DNA of 64,000 nt from Lucinisca nassula. Lineage: Eukaryota > Mollusca > Bivalvia > Lucinida > Lucinidae. Shown piece by piece: positions 10,346 to 21,316 of this stretch. Below the pieces are notes generated by a model that ran no database searches, was not told where the DNA came from, and saw only the letters and a program-made list of their open reading frames with translations. The translations under genes were made by a program, and so were the position numbers. The stretch's first letter is position 1; each line of letters opens with the position of its first letter. The stretch spans positions 63,510,406 through 63,574,405 of the forward strand of contig OY757010.1 of assembly GCA_963580285.1 (NCBI GenBank), written 5' to 3'.

Positions 10346-10789
10346 ATCATTATGAATTTCTTGTTTACCTTACAACAAAGTTCAGTGATCTATTTTTCTA
10401 CGTTTTAATAATAATTATTGTCAGGCAGCTATAGTTGGAAATGATTTGTTTTTCCTTGAAAGAATGTACAGAATACACATTCTTTTGTGTCAAAATAATT
10501 AGATGTAACGAAAAGTAGAAAGACGTCATGAAAAGATGAGAGATATATATAAACAAATTAAATGCGATGCTTTTTTAGCAGGCTGGACGTGACGAAACCT
10601 ATAAACGATACATTGTAAGTCCGTTCAGCGAAGGCATAGATCAGCCTACGCATTCGTGCTTTCACAGTTTGTATTAGCTTTCTATCGTTGCTGGGTATTC
10701 CAATACTCAGCGCTCGTGTGCATGTGCGTGCGATCGCGCGTACGTGTATGGGGTTTAAGCGCCTAGGCAACGTTTTAGGTCATATCGCA
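10346..10789. other. No recognised feature
   Basis: AT-rich, with a short G/C and CpG-containing stretch near 10690-10800. No supported gene or repeat. Confidence 0.4.
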
Positions 10790-10859
10790 CCGGTCAGTCT
10801 GCCTTTCAAGTTTCCTTGGCGGGATCATTTATTTCATTGTGGAACCTTGAAATATTTCA

Positions 10860-10905
10860 GGTTCGCTGATGAGGCCTAAATAGCCGATACTAGCTACTCT
10901 GGCCC
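10860..10905 (+). ncRNA. Hammerhead ribozyme, family A, damaged
   Basis: The CUGAUGA core is intact, and stem II GGC/GCC can pair. The conserved GAA reads GAU, and stem I (GGUUCG / UGGCCC) is mismatched. Probably inactive. Confidence 0.7.
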
Positions 10906-11119
10906 AGAAAATTCTACACTCCATGCTTTTTAAGTTCTTAGGTGTATTCTTTGCTTTCAAAGGCTAACCCTTTTATAGAACATATTTAACGTCACTACAG
11001 CTGATGTTAAGGGAATGTGTGGCGGCCGTAAAAAGTCTCCCTGTCCTTCTTCAGTGTAGTTTATATTTTCTCGTCATTTGGGATAATTGATTTCATTGTG
11101 GAACCTTGAAAATATTTGA

Positions 11120-11165
11120 GGGTCACTGTTGAGGCCTAATTGTCCGAAACTAGCTAGTCTTGTCC
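11120..11165 (+). ncRNA. Hammerhead ribozyme, family A, damaged
   Basis: Stem I 5' strand GGGUCA, core CUGUUGA (one substitution), GAA intact, palindromic stem III ACUAGCUAGU and GUC cleavage triplet present. The stem II closing region and stem I 3' strand are mismatched. Confidence 0.7.
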
Positions 11166-11307
11166 AGAAAACTGTACCCTCCATGCTTTTTAAGTTCTGT
11201 GGTGTATAACTTGCTTCCAAATGATAACCCTTTTATGGAACATATTTAACGTCACTACAGCTGGTGTTAAGGGAATGTGTGGCGGACGTTAAATGTCTCT
11301 CTGTCCT

Positions 11308-11560
11308 CATCACGTGAACAAGTCCGCGAAATGAAAACCCCTTACACCCCACTTTGTATATAGAAAATTGGGGTTTACGGGGGTAAACATTATTTTTCTT
11401 ATTTTTACTCCAAGACATAAGTTGTGGGTACTCGTTAGAACCGCCTCAATGAGGCGGTTTTAACGAGCACCCATAACCTATGTTTGCAGTATTTATAAGA
11501 AAAATGTCACGGATTTTCATCAAAACGTAGTCATTTTGGAGATGTGATAAAATGCACCAT
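11308..11560. mobile_element. Foldback MITE, cousin family
   Basis: It starts CATCACGTGAACAAGTCCGCG, the inverse of the right end of the 5070 copy. It carries the central inverted repeat TACTCGTTAGAACCGCCTC / GAGGCGGTTTTAACGAG. The right terminus is decayed. Confidence 0.7.
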
Positions 11561-12930
11561 GGCGCACGGGTATGTATGGAACAGTATTAAGGTAAAAACT
11601 CAATTATGCAATGTGCAATTACAATATGAATTATTGAAACCGCACTTTGCATTATGAACCTTTCCATATCTTACTACTTTATTCGAATATGCAACATGCA
11701 CATTCTAATTTGAGACCTTTGTATTTAAATATGGCATTTGGACGTACTATTTTGCAATATTCAGTTTCGATTCTGCTGTGGTTAGACGGGGTACCAGTCA
11801 TTGAGGTGACGGTAACGTTCGGTAATGTTCGTGGATTTGCCGTATTTTTTTCCGATGACAAGCGTCCGTTTGAGAAGATCGCATTCGCTTTTCCAGGGGC
11901 GAAATTCAAGCCAGCAGCGATAAATTTTATCCAGCTATATAATAATTCGGATATTTTCAATAATGTGTATGCTTGCATCTTTAAAATAAATTTTACAGCG
12001 CGGTTCCTTATTTATATATTATGAGAAACAGGATTTTTATTTAAAAGTTAATACTTGTTTGACGAAGGGGAAAATACTCTATCGTTGAATATTTACTAAA
12101 ATAAATTACCATGAGGGATTAGTTTGTGCCGAATCCGTGGATTTGAAATGAGCAGTTATTGTTAAAATTGATTAATTCATACAATTTTCATAAATCTCAT
12201 CCTTCTGAGGTGATACTTATAAAGATATTAGTTACTAATTGCAACCTCACCCAAAACTCAAATGTTTGGATATTATAGAAGTATGTATATGTCCGCACAG
12301 GTGGTGGCCAAGCGATGGTCTCCCTTTTCGCCGGCATGGATTCGTTCCCAGCTGACCATACGGGGAAACTGGAAAACAACAACCAGTACCTCAATTCCCA
12401 TTGTATCTCTGATATAAATACATCAATGTCATAATATGAACAATACTTACTCAGCCCCGCCCCACAACCATAGAAACCCACCTGTGGTCACAATGACAGC
12501 TGTCGTTTTCATATGTCCGTCTGTCATCATAAGTTAGACTGGGGCATGATAGCTTTCATCCAACAGAATCACAACGCGAAAATATTAGCTGGTCGTCTGT
12601 CAGTTCGTCCGTCCGTCTGTCTTCAGCCAGCAAAACCTTGCTGAGCTAGTGTCGCGACTGTCTTAACCAGCCTACTACATATTTCTTCAAGTTCTACATG
12701 TAACGATTTGGCAAATGGAGTGGCTGAATCCAAACCATTTTGTACTTACATGTATTTCCATGTATTTGGTCTACGCCAAAGTTTTATTCTTCTTCTTGTT
12801 TTATTACAGTTAGACCGCGTACAGCGTACCCAGGTTTACCTGGCGGAACTTAATGACATTATTTATATATTTATTTACTTATTATTAAAGTGTACAGAAT
12901 CTAGAAAAAAATGTTTTTTGATGCATTAGA
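11561..12930. other. No recognised gene; weak open frame
   Basis: A 125-codon plus-strand frame (11647-12024) has an overlapping minus-strand frame of similar length, no motif, and no repeat elsewhere. I do not consider it a gene. A GTCCGTCTGTC-rich stretch around 12590-12640 resembles the microsatellite edges of minisatellite transposons. Confidence 0.35.
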
Positions 12931-13165
12931 TTTGTACATTTTACCGCCGAAAAATACAACAACAAAAATTGTAAGATGAAAAGTCGTGATGACATTTTTC
13001 TGACTGTTGCTTAAAATATACATTTTGGGTACACGTTAGAAGCGCTTCTTCGATGCGGTTCTAACGAGTACCCACAATCTATATTTTGGAGAAGAAATGA
13101 GAAAAATAATGTTTACTCCTGTAAATCCCAGTTTTACTCTATAAAAGCGGGGATCAAGTGTGTGT
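12931..13165. mobile_element. Foldback MITE, degenerate
   Basis: The central hairpin (GGGTACACGTTAGAAGCG ... GGTTCTAACGAGTACCC) and the CCCAGTTTTACTCTATAAAA block of the family are present. Terminal repeats are lost. It is followed by a short (TG)n tract. Confidence 0.65.
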
Positions 13166-13169
13166 GTGT

Positions 13170-13345
13170 GTGAGAGGGGGGTGTGAGTGCGTTCGTCTCA
13201 CCAACAGCTAAGGTCATACGGAGATGGGACCTGGGTTTAAAGACTCATCCGAAATTCTGGAGAAGCCCGGGGTCAATCCTGCGACCCCTGGTTAATGAGG
13301 CGAGTAGCATAACCACAACACCACAGAGGCTTCCAGCGCTTGATA
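13170..13345 (-). mobile_element. tRNA-derived SINE
   Basis: On the minus strand an A-box-like TGTGGTTATGC and B-box-like GGATTGACCCC are followed by CATCTCCGTATGACCTTAGC. That last block is the one seen at 41066 and in other SINEs here. Orientation and order fit a tRNA head joined to a SINE core. It is not a functional tRNA gene. Confidence 0.6.
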
Positions 13346-13572
13346 TGTAACATTGTAGCAGGTGCGTGTTTTCCACCTGCACTCCGGTATGACAGAATTT
13401 GCTTCGCGTTGTGTTTTGTCAAAAAAGTAGAAACCTTTGCGTTTTGTCGCTTGAAGCCAAAAATCTAGTATCAGAAGTCAGATAGTTTTCTATTTTCTTA
13501 TAAAATAATGAATGCATTTAACACAAACAGTTACGAACATCTATATAAACATGTGACAAAATAAACAGGGAA

Positions 13573-14030
13573 TCAGACCCCCGGCCATCGGGGCTTGAAG
13601 AAATAGATGGGCTGCATGAACTGAAACCGACCCGCACACCAGTAGTGGTAAACCGCTTAGAGGATCAAAGTCTACCGAGCCAAAGCGGTGCTTACAAACC
13701 CTATTGGTTTCATTGGGCGACAGGGCATGTCTTTTAATTTTGGATGGCCATATGGCCATTTTGTGGGAAAGTAACTGTCCTTGTGGCCTTCCTTTGTTTA
13801 GGTTTCCATTATTGTCTGGTCGCTTAATGTTTGTATTTCTTTCCCATTGGTGTCTTTGGTGGGTGGAGTAAGTTAATTGTATCGATTCCTGATCTTTGTT
13901 TTACTTCTACTTTGAGATGTCATTTCATCTCAGTGTCGGGTAAAAGTCCCACAAAAGCGGAAGCAACGTCTCCAAAATGACCTGTATTGTGTTGACGGTG
14001 ACGTTAAACATCAAATCAAACAACAAAACC
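13573..14030 (+). mobile_element. CAAA-tailed SINE split by an insertion
   Basis: The 5' part (13573-13726) and 3' part (13913-14030) are two halves of one SINE. The family sequence GACAGGGC-TTGAGATG is broken exactly where a Penelope-like 3' tail (13727-13912) sits. The SINE is therefore older than that insertion. Confidence 0.8.
13727..13912 (+). mobile_element. Penelope-like element 3' tail, truncated
   Basis: It reads TGTCTTTTAATTTTGGATGG through CCTGATCTTTGTTTTACTTC, the complement of the tail at 17683-17880. This is a 5'-truncated copy carrying only the extreme 3' end of the element, landed inside a SINE. Confidence 0.8.
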
Positions 14031-14765
14031 AAAATACCAAGTTTTAGAAATTCCGTAGGATATGCCCTAAATCAGAAATAAATGTTAGAGGGAACGTAAG
14101 TCGTAGTTCATCTGAAAGCATGTTGTAACTATGTTTGCTTTCAGGTGATCATAAAGGAACAGGCTCACCAAGGTCTACATGACATTGGACAGGAGCCTCT
14201 CTGAGTGATACAAAATTATTATAAGTATTTACAACAAATTTATATTTTAGAGGTGCAATGGCCTGAACACATTTGCGATATATTTAGATAACACTTGGAC
14301 ACAAAACAAACACAGCAAAGCTGATTCCTGGTCTGACATATAAAATAAAAATTATGTTTAAATGATTTTATCGAGAAGGGTGTAGTGTCCCCAAATCGCC
14401 CGTTTTATGTCAAAAATATAGTTCTCTCGTTTCTTTCACTCCTCCGTGTCAACAATACGCTTGCAGATTTTTTTGGGTATCTGCCGAATACAGGAACGGT
14501 ACGAAAGAGCGATCACAGCGCCACCGAACGAGAATAATGGGAACTAGAAGAAGCAGAAGCGGAATATCAAGTTGCAAAATAGGACGAGAAACAGAAAGAA
14601 AAGTACACAAATTCCAAAAGCAGACTACAAAAATGAATATCATAATGCAGTGTTGCACAATTGTAACTGAATATAGCATAACAGAATATCAAAATTGCAA
14701 ATTGCAATCTCAATGTTGCATAATTGAGTTTTTACCTAAATCCTGTTCCATAGGTATGTTATCGT
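14031..14765. other. No recognised feature
   Basis: Opposed open frames at 14449-14767 overlap and show no domain. No repeat identified. Confidence 0.4.
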
Positions 14766-14975
14766 AATGTACATCATAGTGTAGTTTATATTTTCTTATC
14801 CTTAGGGATAATTGATTTCATTGTCGAACCTTGAAACTACTTTAGGATCACTGATGAGGCCTAATTGGACGAAACTTCTAGTCTGGCTCAGAAAACTGTA
14901 CACTCGATACTTCTTAAGTTCTGTGTTGTATTCTTTGCTTCCAAAGGATAACTCTTTTATAAAACATATTTATAG
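14766..14975 (+). mobile_element. Retrozyme-like hammerhead repeat, family A solo copy
   Basis: It aligns with the 10790-11302 units, from GTGTAGTTTATATTTTC through the ribozyme to TGCTTCCAAAGGATAA. A single unit is present. Confidence 0.75.
14845..14889 (+). ncRNA. Type I hammerhead ribozyme, family A, core intact
   Basis: GGAUCA, core CUGAUGA, stem II GGCC-UAAUU-GGAC (one mismatched pair), GAA, stem III ACU..AGU, GUC cleavage triplet, then UGGCUC. All invariant core nucleotides are present. Stem I and stem II each carry a mismatch, so activity may be weak. Confidence 0.75.
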
Positions 14976-15168
14976 AGTACAATGCACACTTGTTCGCCAG
15001 AAGCCGACAACTGCCCTTGTCGAATCAGCGGAAGAGAGAGAATGACCGTAGAAAAGATTACATGAAAAGGTATCGAACTCACAACCACCTGATCACAAGC
15101 TGACTGATATCGATAGCGATAAGTTAAGACTCTGATCACAATATGTAGATGCACAGGCTTATTTGACG

Positions 15169-15466
15169 GACCCCGCCGCTCGGGGCTTGAAGAAATAGAT
15201 GGGCTGCATGATGCTTCCACGCAGAGCTGAAACCAACCCGCACACGAGTACTGGTAACCTGCTTAGAGGATCTAAGCCTGCCCAGGCAAAGCGGTGCGAG
15301 TCGGCCCGTCCATGCTTATAAACCCTATTGGTTTCATTGACAACAGGGCTTGAGATGTCATTTCGTCTCAATGTCGGGTAAAAGTCCCACAAAATTGGAA
15401 GCAACGTCTCCAAAATGACCTATACAGTGTTGACGGGGACGTTAAACCTCAAATCAAACAAACGAA
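15169..15466 (+). mobile_element. CAAA-tailed SINE, near full length
   Basis: It starts at the CCCCGCCGCTCGGGGCTTGA end and finishes with CCTCAAATCAAACAAACG. It aligns end to end with the 53594 copy. Confidence 0.85.
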
Positions 15467-15593
15467 AACAAAGACTTAACTGTGTCTCCGCCTTATATTT
15501 CAGAAAGGTACATGTACTCTGAGGTTAAGTTATAAGCGTTAGTACATTAGGACTTATTCAACACATTTAACAGGTCCGGCAAAACTCCACTTA

Positions 15594-15720
15594 TTAACCC
15601 ACTGCATGCGGGAAACCCCAAAAACAAAACATGAAAAAATAGGCCTACCACCCCTTATATGAGAAATGGATTTGTCCAACATGTAGCAATGGAAGAGTCC
15701 ACTAGCAGACAATGGGTTAA
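15594..15720. mobile_element. Short TTAA-flanked MITE
   Basis: 127 bp between TTAACCCACTGCATGC and GCAGACAATGGGTTAA. The TTAACCC ends match piggyBac-type termini, but the interior differs from the 6391 family. Confidence 0.6.
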
Positions 15721-15960
15721 GCCAAATGTGGGGTTCGCAAAGGTATACATTATTTTCTTTATTATTTTTCTTTTTTCAAAACTCCGTGTGGGTATTCAGT
15801 AGAACCGGCTCAGTAAGGCACCAACCCCGTCCCCCATCCTGCCCCTTCAACCCCCTGCAATCTATGTTTGATGCAAGTGTATCACATTTTCATCAGGAAA
15901 GTGACAGTGGCAGTTTAACATACAGACGCTCCAAATATGGAACTGTGAAAGAATGTACTT
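15721..15960. mobile_element. Foldback MITE, degenerate
   Basis: GGGGTTCGCAAAGGTATACA, TATTCAGTAGAACCGG and TTTTCATCAGGAAAGTGA echo the MITE family. Both ends are lost. A smaller fragment lies at about 16075-16140. Confidence 0.4.
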
Positions 15961-16140
15961 ATTATCTTTTATGTCGCTAAAAGGTTATAGTTTATGGTTC
16001 TTTAATTAACCTGTTCGTGACGTATATGTAATTTGATTTGTCTTATACAACCTTTGATAATATATATATCATAATAACAAGTCCGCGTAAATAAATATAC
16101 TTGTAAACCCCAATTTGGAATTTATTTTTCTTATTCTGCT

Positions 16141-16597
16141 TTAACCCATTTCGTACCAGAAACCCCAAAACGGGTAGTAGGCAAACAGCGCAGGCCAAGA
16201 TCAGACTATGGCGTCCCATCAGGGCCTCCACAGCTTGCTAAAAGTTCAGCCAATTTCTGAATAATGTTTTAAGAAAACACAACCTGACAGCCCTATATTT
16301 TGAAATGGACTCCTGCTATATATAAGAAGGAAGATTCCATTTTGTACAAAAAAGGTTGGAGCTGACACCGACCCGCACAAGAGTACTGGAAAACCGCCTA
16401 GAGGATCTAAGCCTGCCCAGACAAACCGGTGCGAGTCGACCATTCAATGCTTATAAACCTATTGGTATCGTTGGGCGGCAGGGCTTGAGATGTCATTTCA
16501 AGTCCCACAAAATTGGAAGCAACGTCTCCAAAATGACCCTTACCGTGTTGACGGGGACGTTAAACCTCAAATCAAACGAACAAACAAAAAGGGTTAA
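16141..16597. mobile_element. piggyBac-type MITE interrupted by a SINE
   Basis: It begins TTAACCCATTTCGTACCAGA, aligns with 6391-6607, and resumes after the SINE with AAAAAGGGTTAA (to 16597). The only interruption is the SINE at 16353-16588, which gives the relative age. Confidence 0.75.
16353..16588 (+). mobile_element. CAAA-tailed SINE, 5'-truncated with internal deletion
   Basis: It enters at GAGCTGACACCGACCCGCAC and runs to ATCAAACGAACAAACAAAAA. It also lacks ~15 bases around the ATTTCATCTCAATGTCGGG block. Confidence 0.75.
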
Positions 16598-16682
16598 TAT
16601 ACAATCACGCTCACATTACTTAACCGTCTTTTTATTCATTTATTTATTTCTTTGTTTGAACTGAGATTTAATGTCTCCGTCA

Positions 16683-16975
16683 CGGCCCCCGCCCATCGGG
16701 GCTTGAAGAAATATACGGGCTGCACGATGCTTCCACGCAGAGCTAAATCCGACCCGCACACACGTACTGGTAAACCGCTTAGAAGATCTAAGCCTGCCAA
16801 GGCAAAGCGGTTGGATCGTCCATGCATATAACCCCTATTGGTTTCATTGGGCGACAGGGCTTGAGATATCATTTCATCTCAATGTCGGATAAAGGTAAAA
16901 GTCCCACAAAATTGGAAGCAATGTCTCCAAAATGACCTTTACAGTGTTGACGGGGACGTTAAACCTCAAATCAAA
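16683..16975 (+). mobile_element. CAAA-tailed SINE
   Basis: Near full length, from CCCCCGCCCATCGGGGCTTG to CCTCAAATCAAATC. The 33 bases just before it (16650-16682) are the tail of another, minus-strand copy. Confidence 0.8.
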
Positions 16976-16982
16976 TCATTAA

Positions 16983-17262
16983 CAAACAATGTCTCCGTCA
17001 ACACTATTTATGTTATTTAAGAGTTTTGTGGGACTTTTACCAGACAGGATGAAATAACATCTCAAGCCCTACCGTCCAAGCAAACCAATAGGGTTTATAT
17101 GCAGGGCGGTCCGACTCGCACAACTTTGTCTTGGCAGGTTTAGACCTAAGCGGTTTACCAGTACAGTGCATACTTTTTCGCCAGAAGCCGTCGGTTTTAG
17201 CTCTGCCTGGAAGCAGTATACACTCCGAACCTATTTCGCCAAACCCCAATGGGCGAGGGTCA
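16983..17262 (-). mobile_element. CAAA-tailed SINE, diverged
   Basis: Reverse orientation: AATGTCTCCGTCAACAC at the left, CAATGGGCGAGGGTC at the right. A short foreign stretch (GTGCATACTTTTTCGCCAGA) interrupts the 5' half. Confidence 0.7.
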
Positions 17263-17289
17263 ATTATTTTTTTTTTTATTATTATTGGT

Positions 17290-17578
17290 TTTGGGATGCC
17301 CCGGTCCATCGGAGCTTGGAAAATAGATTGGGCTACACGGTGCTTCCACGCAGTGCTGAAACCGACCGGGTAAACCGCTTAGAACGCCTAAGCCTGCACA
17401 GGCAAATTGGTGCAAGTCGGACCTTCCGTTCATATAAACCATTTTGGTTTCACTGAGCGGAAGGCTTTAGATGTCATTTCATGTCAATGTCGGGTAAAAG
17501 TCCCACAAAATCGTGGAACGTCTCCAAAACGACCTAAATATTGTTGAATAGGACGTTACACCCCAATTTAAACAAACA
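17290..17578 (+). mobile_element. CAAA-tailed SINE, diverged
   Basis: CCCCGGTCCATCGGAGCTTG at the 5' end, AATTTAAACAAACAAG at the 3' end. With the preceding minus-strand copy it forms an imperfect inverted pair of ~280-bp arms. Confidence 0.75.
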
Positions 17579-17682
17579 AGTTACTGAGTTACTGGTGTTT
17601 GTTTAAGCTCTTTCAAAAATAGTGCACTTATTTCGCTACTCATACAAATGTAGATGGTTGAAAAACTGAACACTCGGAGAAA

Positions 17683-20600
17683 GTAGAAGTAAAACAAAGA
17701 TCAGGAATTGATACAATTAACTTACTCCACCCATAAAAGACACCAAAGGGAAAGAAATACAAACATTAAGCGACCAGACCATAATGGCAACCTAAACAAA
17801 GGAAGGCCATAAGGACAGTTACTTTCCCACAAAATGGCCATATGGCCATCCAAAACCAAAAGACACAAGTGATACACACAGTAAGTAACAAACAACAACA
17901 TAAATAAATCGCCACAGAAGAGCCGCCTTGGAACGGTCAGTGGAAGATTTCCACTGGGGGGCTTAAATCGATTTTACGTGGCCACAATCCTCGCCCTTAC
18001 TTCCGTCGCGATTTAGACAAATACTTTGTTCAGTCCGCATGAAGGCCTCCTAACTCATCAGTGCAACATCTCCGAGAACACAAAAACCAAAGAACCACAG
18101 AGGTGAGACAACGGTGAGGACTCGACAGCAAGAAACCACTGAAATGCTGGAGCAAAAGAAAACCAACAGTTAGACTCCGATGAGCCCGACCAGAGACAGA
18201 GCATCAGGCACCAACCGACATTATCTCTCTAATTTTCAATAAGCCTTTACGTTGGAGCCGTCATAGAATCTGAGGCCTGACCCACCGGCGTGCAATTAAA
18301 GAGGGAAGCAAAGTTGCCAACCGTGATTGGGTTAACTACCATGCATGCAGTCTGTCGTATAATATCCATGTTGTACCCAATCTTTTTATATCGAAGAATG
18401 ATTTTACGAAATTGGGTGCTGAAGTCATTGCGGTTATATATTTTTTCTGAATTTATATGCTAAGTCACCATAAAATTCGGGTTCCGATAGACCTTGTTGC
18501 AGAAGAGATTTAAGTCCAATATTGAATTTTGAAATTAAATCAGAATGGCGTCTATAAAATTTTGAAAAGGCTTTGCGTAGTTTATGGTACCGATAACCCT
18601 GATTAAGAGGTTTAGCCGTTAATAATTTATTACGAGTGTTGAAGTCATTTACATGACTACACACTCTAGCAAATCGAATTAATTGCGAAATATAAACGCC
18701 ATAGGATGGCGCACGAGGAACATCACCATCCAAAAAAGGAAAATTTACAATCTCAAAATCAAAGTCATCGCGTTTATCATAAATTTTGCACGAAACAAAT
18801 CCATCTACAATAGATAGATGTAAATCCAAAAACGGGGCCTCGGTATCAGAAGAATTTGCTTTATTTAACTGAAGTTCTAGGGGTAAATCTGACTGATCAA
18901 ACCATCAAAATAGGTATTATCAATATTTAATAAATCATCTAAATATCTAGAAGTAGAGCTAAAAGCTTCAATAATTTCAGATTGGTTATCAATGGAAAGC
19001 GACAAAATGAAGTCTCTTTCATAACAATACAAGAACAGATCAGCCACAAGAGGTGCGCAATTAGTACCCATCGGAATACCCACAATTTGTCTAAATAACT
19101 TAGTACCGAATCTAATATAAATATTGTCAAGTAGAAAGGTGAGGGCATCACACACTTTCTGACATGACCAAAGTGTATAATTCTTATGCTCTTTAGAAGT
19201 GAAAAATGCATTTCTGACATTACATGCAAGATAGAGAGAATCTTCTCTGTGAAAAGCCCATTCAATTAAATCATTAAGCTTTTCTTTTATAAGATTATGA
19301 GGAAGTGTAGTGTAAAGAGTGGAAAATCGTAGGTAGACAGACTAGAAGCACGAAAATATCTAGATTTCAATTTATTTAAAACCTCATTCGAATTTTTTTA
19401 TAGATCAAAACAGATTTCTTCCTGATCTTTCAAAGACTTTATCACAATATTTAATTACATGCGTTTTAATAGCAGTAAGACAGGAAGTTAATAATATAGA
19501 AAGTTCAGTGGTAGTGCAAGAGCTAGAATTTGCAATAAACCGTGCTTTGTAAGGTTTTTTATGAAGTTTTGGTAACAGGTATTGCGTAGGAAGCTTGTCT
19601 TGGCCTTCGTTAACACACACAGCAAACTTGGTGGCTGAAAGACAAACATGTTTATCTACTATAGCTCTCTCTTCAGCTAAAGGCTGAAGTTCATAGGCCT
19701 TAGTACCACCAAGCTCCTGCTTAAGCGTGTTAACATAGTGGAGCCGTCACACAACGACGACGTTGTTAGCGGCATTGTCTGCAGGGGCCAAAACAAACTT
19801 CTTATGAAATTCTTGAATACCTAGTTTAAGATGACGTAAAAACGTCTTGGGCTTAGGAGGTAATAAGTTAGTATTTTGAGAATAGAAAGAAATGCGTTTA
19901 TTCACTAGTTTTAAAATGCTAAGTTTCCAGTCCTTAAGGGCTTTATGCTCAACATACTCTCGCTTACACCATCGATTACCGAATTCATTCAAGGAAGCAG
20001 CGATTTCATCTCTACATTTACTGAAATCAATTTTAGAAGGAAACCGATATTTCGGTCCTTTAGAAATAATATTCCTTATCCTAGAATCAGGAATAATTTT
20101 CAAATTGCCAGTAATTACATGACCAGCAGCAGGATAGCAATACTTTGAGTTTTTACAATCACATGAATCAGGAGTATTAGTATCAATATCAAGATCTGAA
20201 ACAAGTTTATTGAAATTAAAAATGATAGATCTAACAGGTTTGTTATATTTATAGCAAATTATAGGTGTTTCAGTATTTTGAAAATAAGCAGGAATGGAAG
20301 AAAGCACCGATCTCTCACGGAAGGTACTGGGCAAATCTATTAAATCCATACCCTTATTAATGAAGGATATTTTGAAGAAATGGCGTTTATGATTAATTTC
20401 AGAATCAATGTAAGGACGGAGAGTATGCTGAGTATAGCCTCTAGTTAAGAGAGCCGCATCATATAATTGATGAGAACTATCGTAGAATTTATTCGCCTCG
20501 GTGTCCAGAAGACGTAAAACAGAAACGGGTAATGAACTTAAAAATGAAAGCATAGAGTGGCGTCCATGATTTAATAATATAATTGACAGTCACTTCAGTC

Positions 20601-20805
20601 TAGTATTGTTTCGTTTAAACGCACGTGTTTTACGTTTAAAGTTACCATTCTTCCTGGTGCCGTGAGATCTAGTTCTGCGTTTTCGACATTCCAGGAGTGA
20701 AAAGATATCAAAGTCCGGCATTCTGGAAATATTACCCTCATGATAAATGTTGTCATTAAATCCCAGTGGAAAAGGGGTCTGTAAAAATTTAATCCATTTC
20801 CCCAT
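17683..20805 (-). mobile_element. Penelope-like retroelement, longest copy
   Basis: A minus-strand element: a broken reverse-transcriptase frame (20805 to 18434), then a ~750-bp non-coding 3' tail (18433 to 17683) ending GTTTTACTTCTAC. The same tail follows the same coding end at 38873-39810 and 50002-51446, so it belongs to the element. Shorter tail-only copies occur at 13727, 26945, 29724, 41745 and 48507. I found no GIY-YIG endonuclease domain in the frame. Confidence 0.75.
18434..20805 (-). pseudogene. Penelope-like reverse transcriptase, pseudogene
   Basis: The frame starts most plausibly at 20805 (Met-Gly-Lys-Trp). It stays in one frame to about 19405, interrupted by TGA codons near 20590 and 19744, then shifts several times. 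Readable RT motifs in order: KARFIANSS, TYDF (with a base lost just after), GIPMGTNCAPLVADLF, the catalytic RYLDD at about 18950, and FLDLHL...IYDKRDDFDF. The last block is the type of C-terminal RT motif found in Penelope-like and telomerase-like RTs. A Cys/His stretch (CDCKNSKYC) lies N-terminal. The subfamily assignment is by motif memory. A DIRS- or Ngaro-type origin is less likely. Confidence 0.7.
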
Positions 20806-21316
20806 ATAACAAAACTATTACCAGGACCATCATACAAAAAAAAAATAAATAAATAAAATAAAAAAAATAAATAAAAAAAATAATTAGAGATTATCACATG
20901 GGGTTTTGGTTATCGCGCGCAGTATCAACCAGATACCCCATTATCAGCCCGAGAGCTTTAGCTCGAAGCCTGATAATGGTCGAAAGTTATTGACCGAACA
21001 AAAAGGTCAAAAAGGCCCCGTTTTTACGTTTGACCTTTATGTATGACCTTGACCTTTGAGTTACCAAATTGGGTCATGCGCGCTACACGTCATCTCATAG
21101 TGGTTAACGTTTGTGCCAAGCAATTTCAAAATCCATCTAAAAATAAGAAAGTTATTGACCAAAAACGAAAAAGGCCCCTTTTTTACATTTGACCTCTATG
21201 TATGACCTTGACCTTCGAGGTACCAACCGGTATCATGAGTGCGATACATCATCTCATGGTAGTTGACATTTCTGCCAAGCTACTAAAGGCTTAAGACCTG
21301 GGTTTACTCACAAGCG
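20806..21316. repeat. AT-rich leader, hairpin, and two-unit tandem repeat
   Basis: After an A/T tract (20837-20886) comes a hairpin (20938-20979; CCATTATCAG / CTGATAATGG with a CGAG/CTCG inner stem). Two ~165-bp units follow, each with AAGTTATTGACC, AAAAAGGCCCC and TATGACCTTGACCTT (starts ~20984 and ~21149). A hairpin plus short tandem units resembles the minisatellite transposons at 24696 and 59563. Confidence 0.6.

Larger units (their letters stand above)
10790..11302 (+). mobile_element. Retrozyme-like hammerhead repeat, family A tandem dimer
   Basis: Two non-coding units lie head to tail with a ~260-bp period: ATTTCATTGTGGAACCTTGA at 10830 and 11090, and GTGTGGCGG at 11018 and 11278. Each unit carries a hammerhead motif. 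Cutting at both cleavage sites (after 10899 and 11159) would release a ~260-nt RNA. Both motifs carry core damage. Better copies are at 14845 and 53449. Confidence 0.8.

Noticed and set aside
11647..12024. 125-codon open frame
   Set aside because: An equally long frame overlaps on the other strand, no motif is visible, and AT-rich DNA easily gives frames of this size.
18050..18060. CTGATGAG on the minus strand of all three Penelope-like 3' tails, followed ~27 nt later by a hairpin-like ACAAA..TTTGT and GTC
   Set aside because: The required GAA reads TGA in every copy and the expected stem I strands do not pair, so the fold fails as a hammerhead. At best it is a degenerate ancestor.
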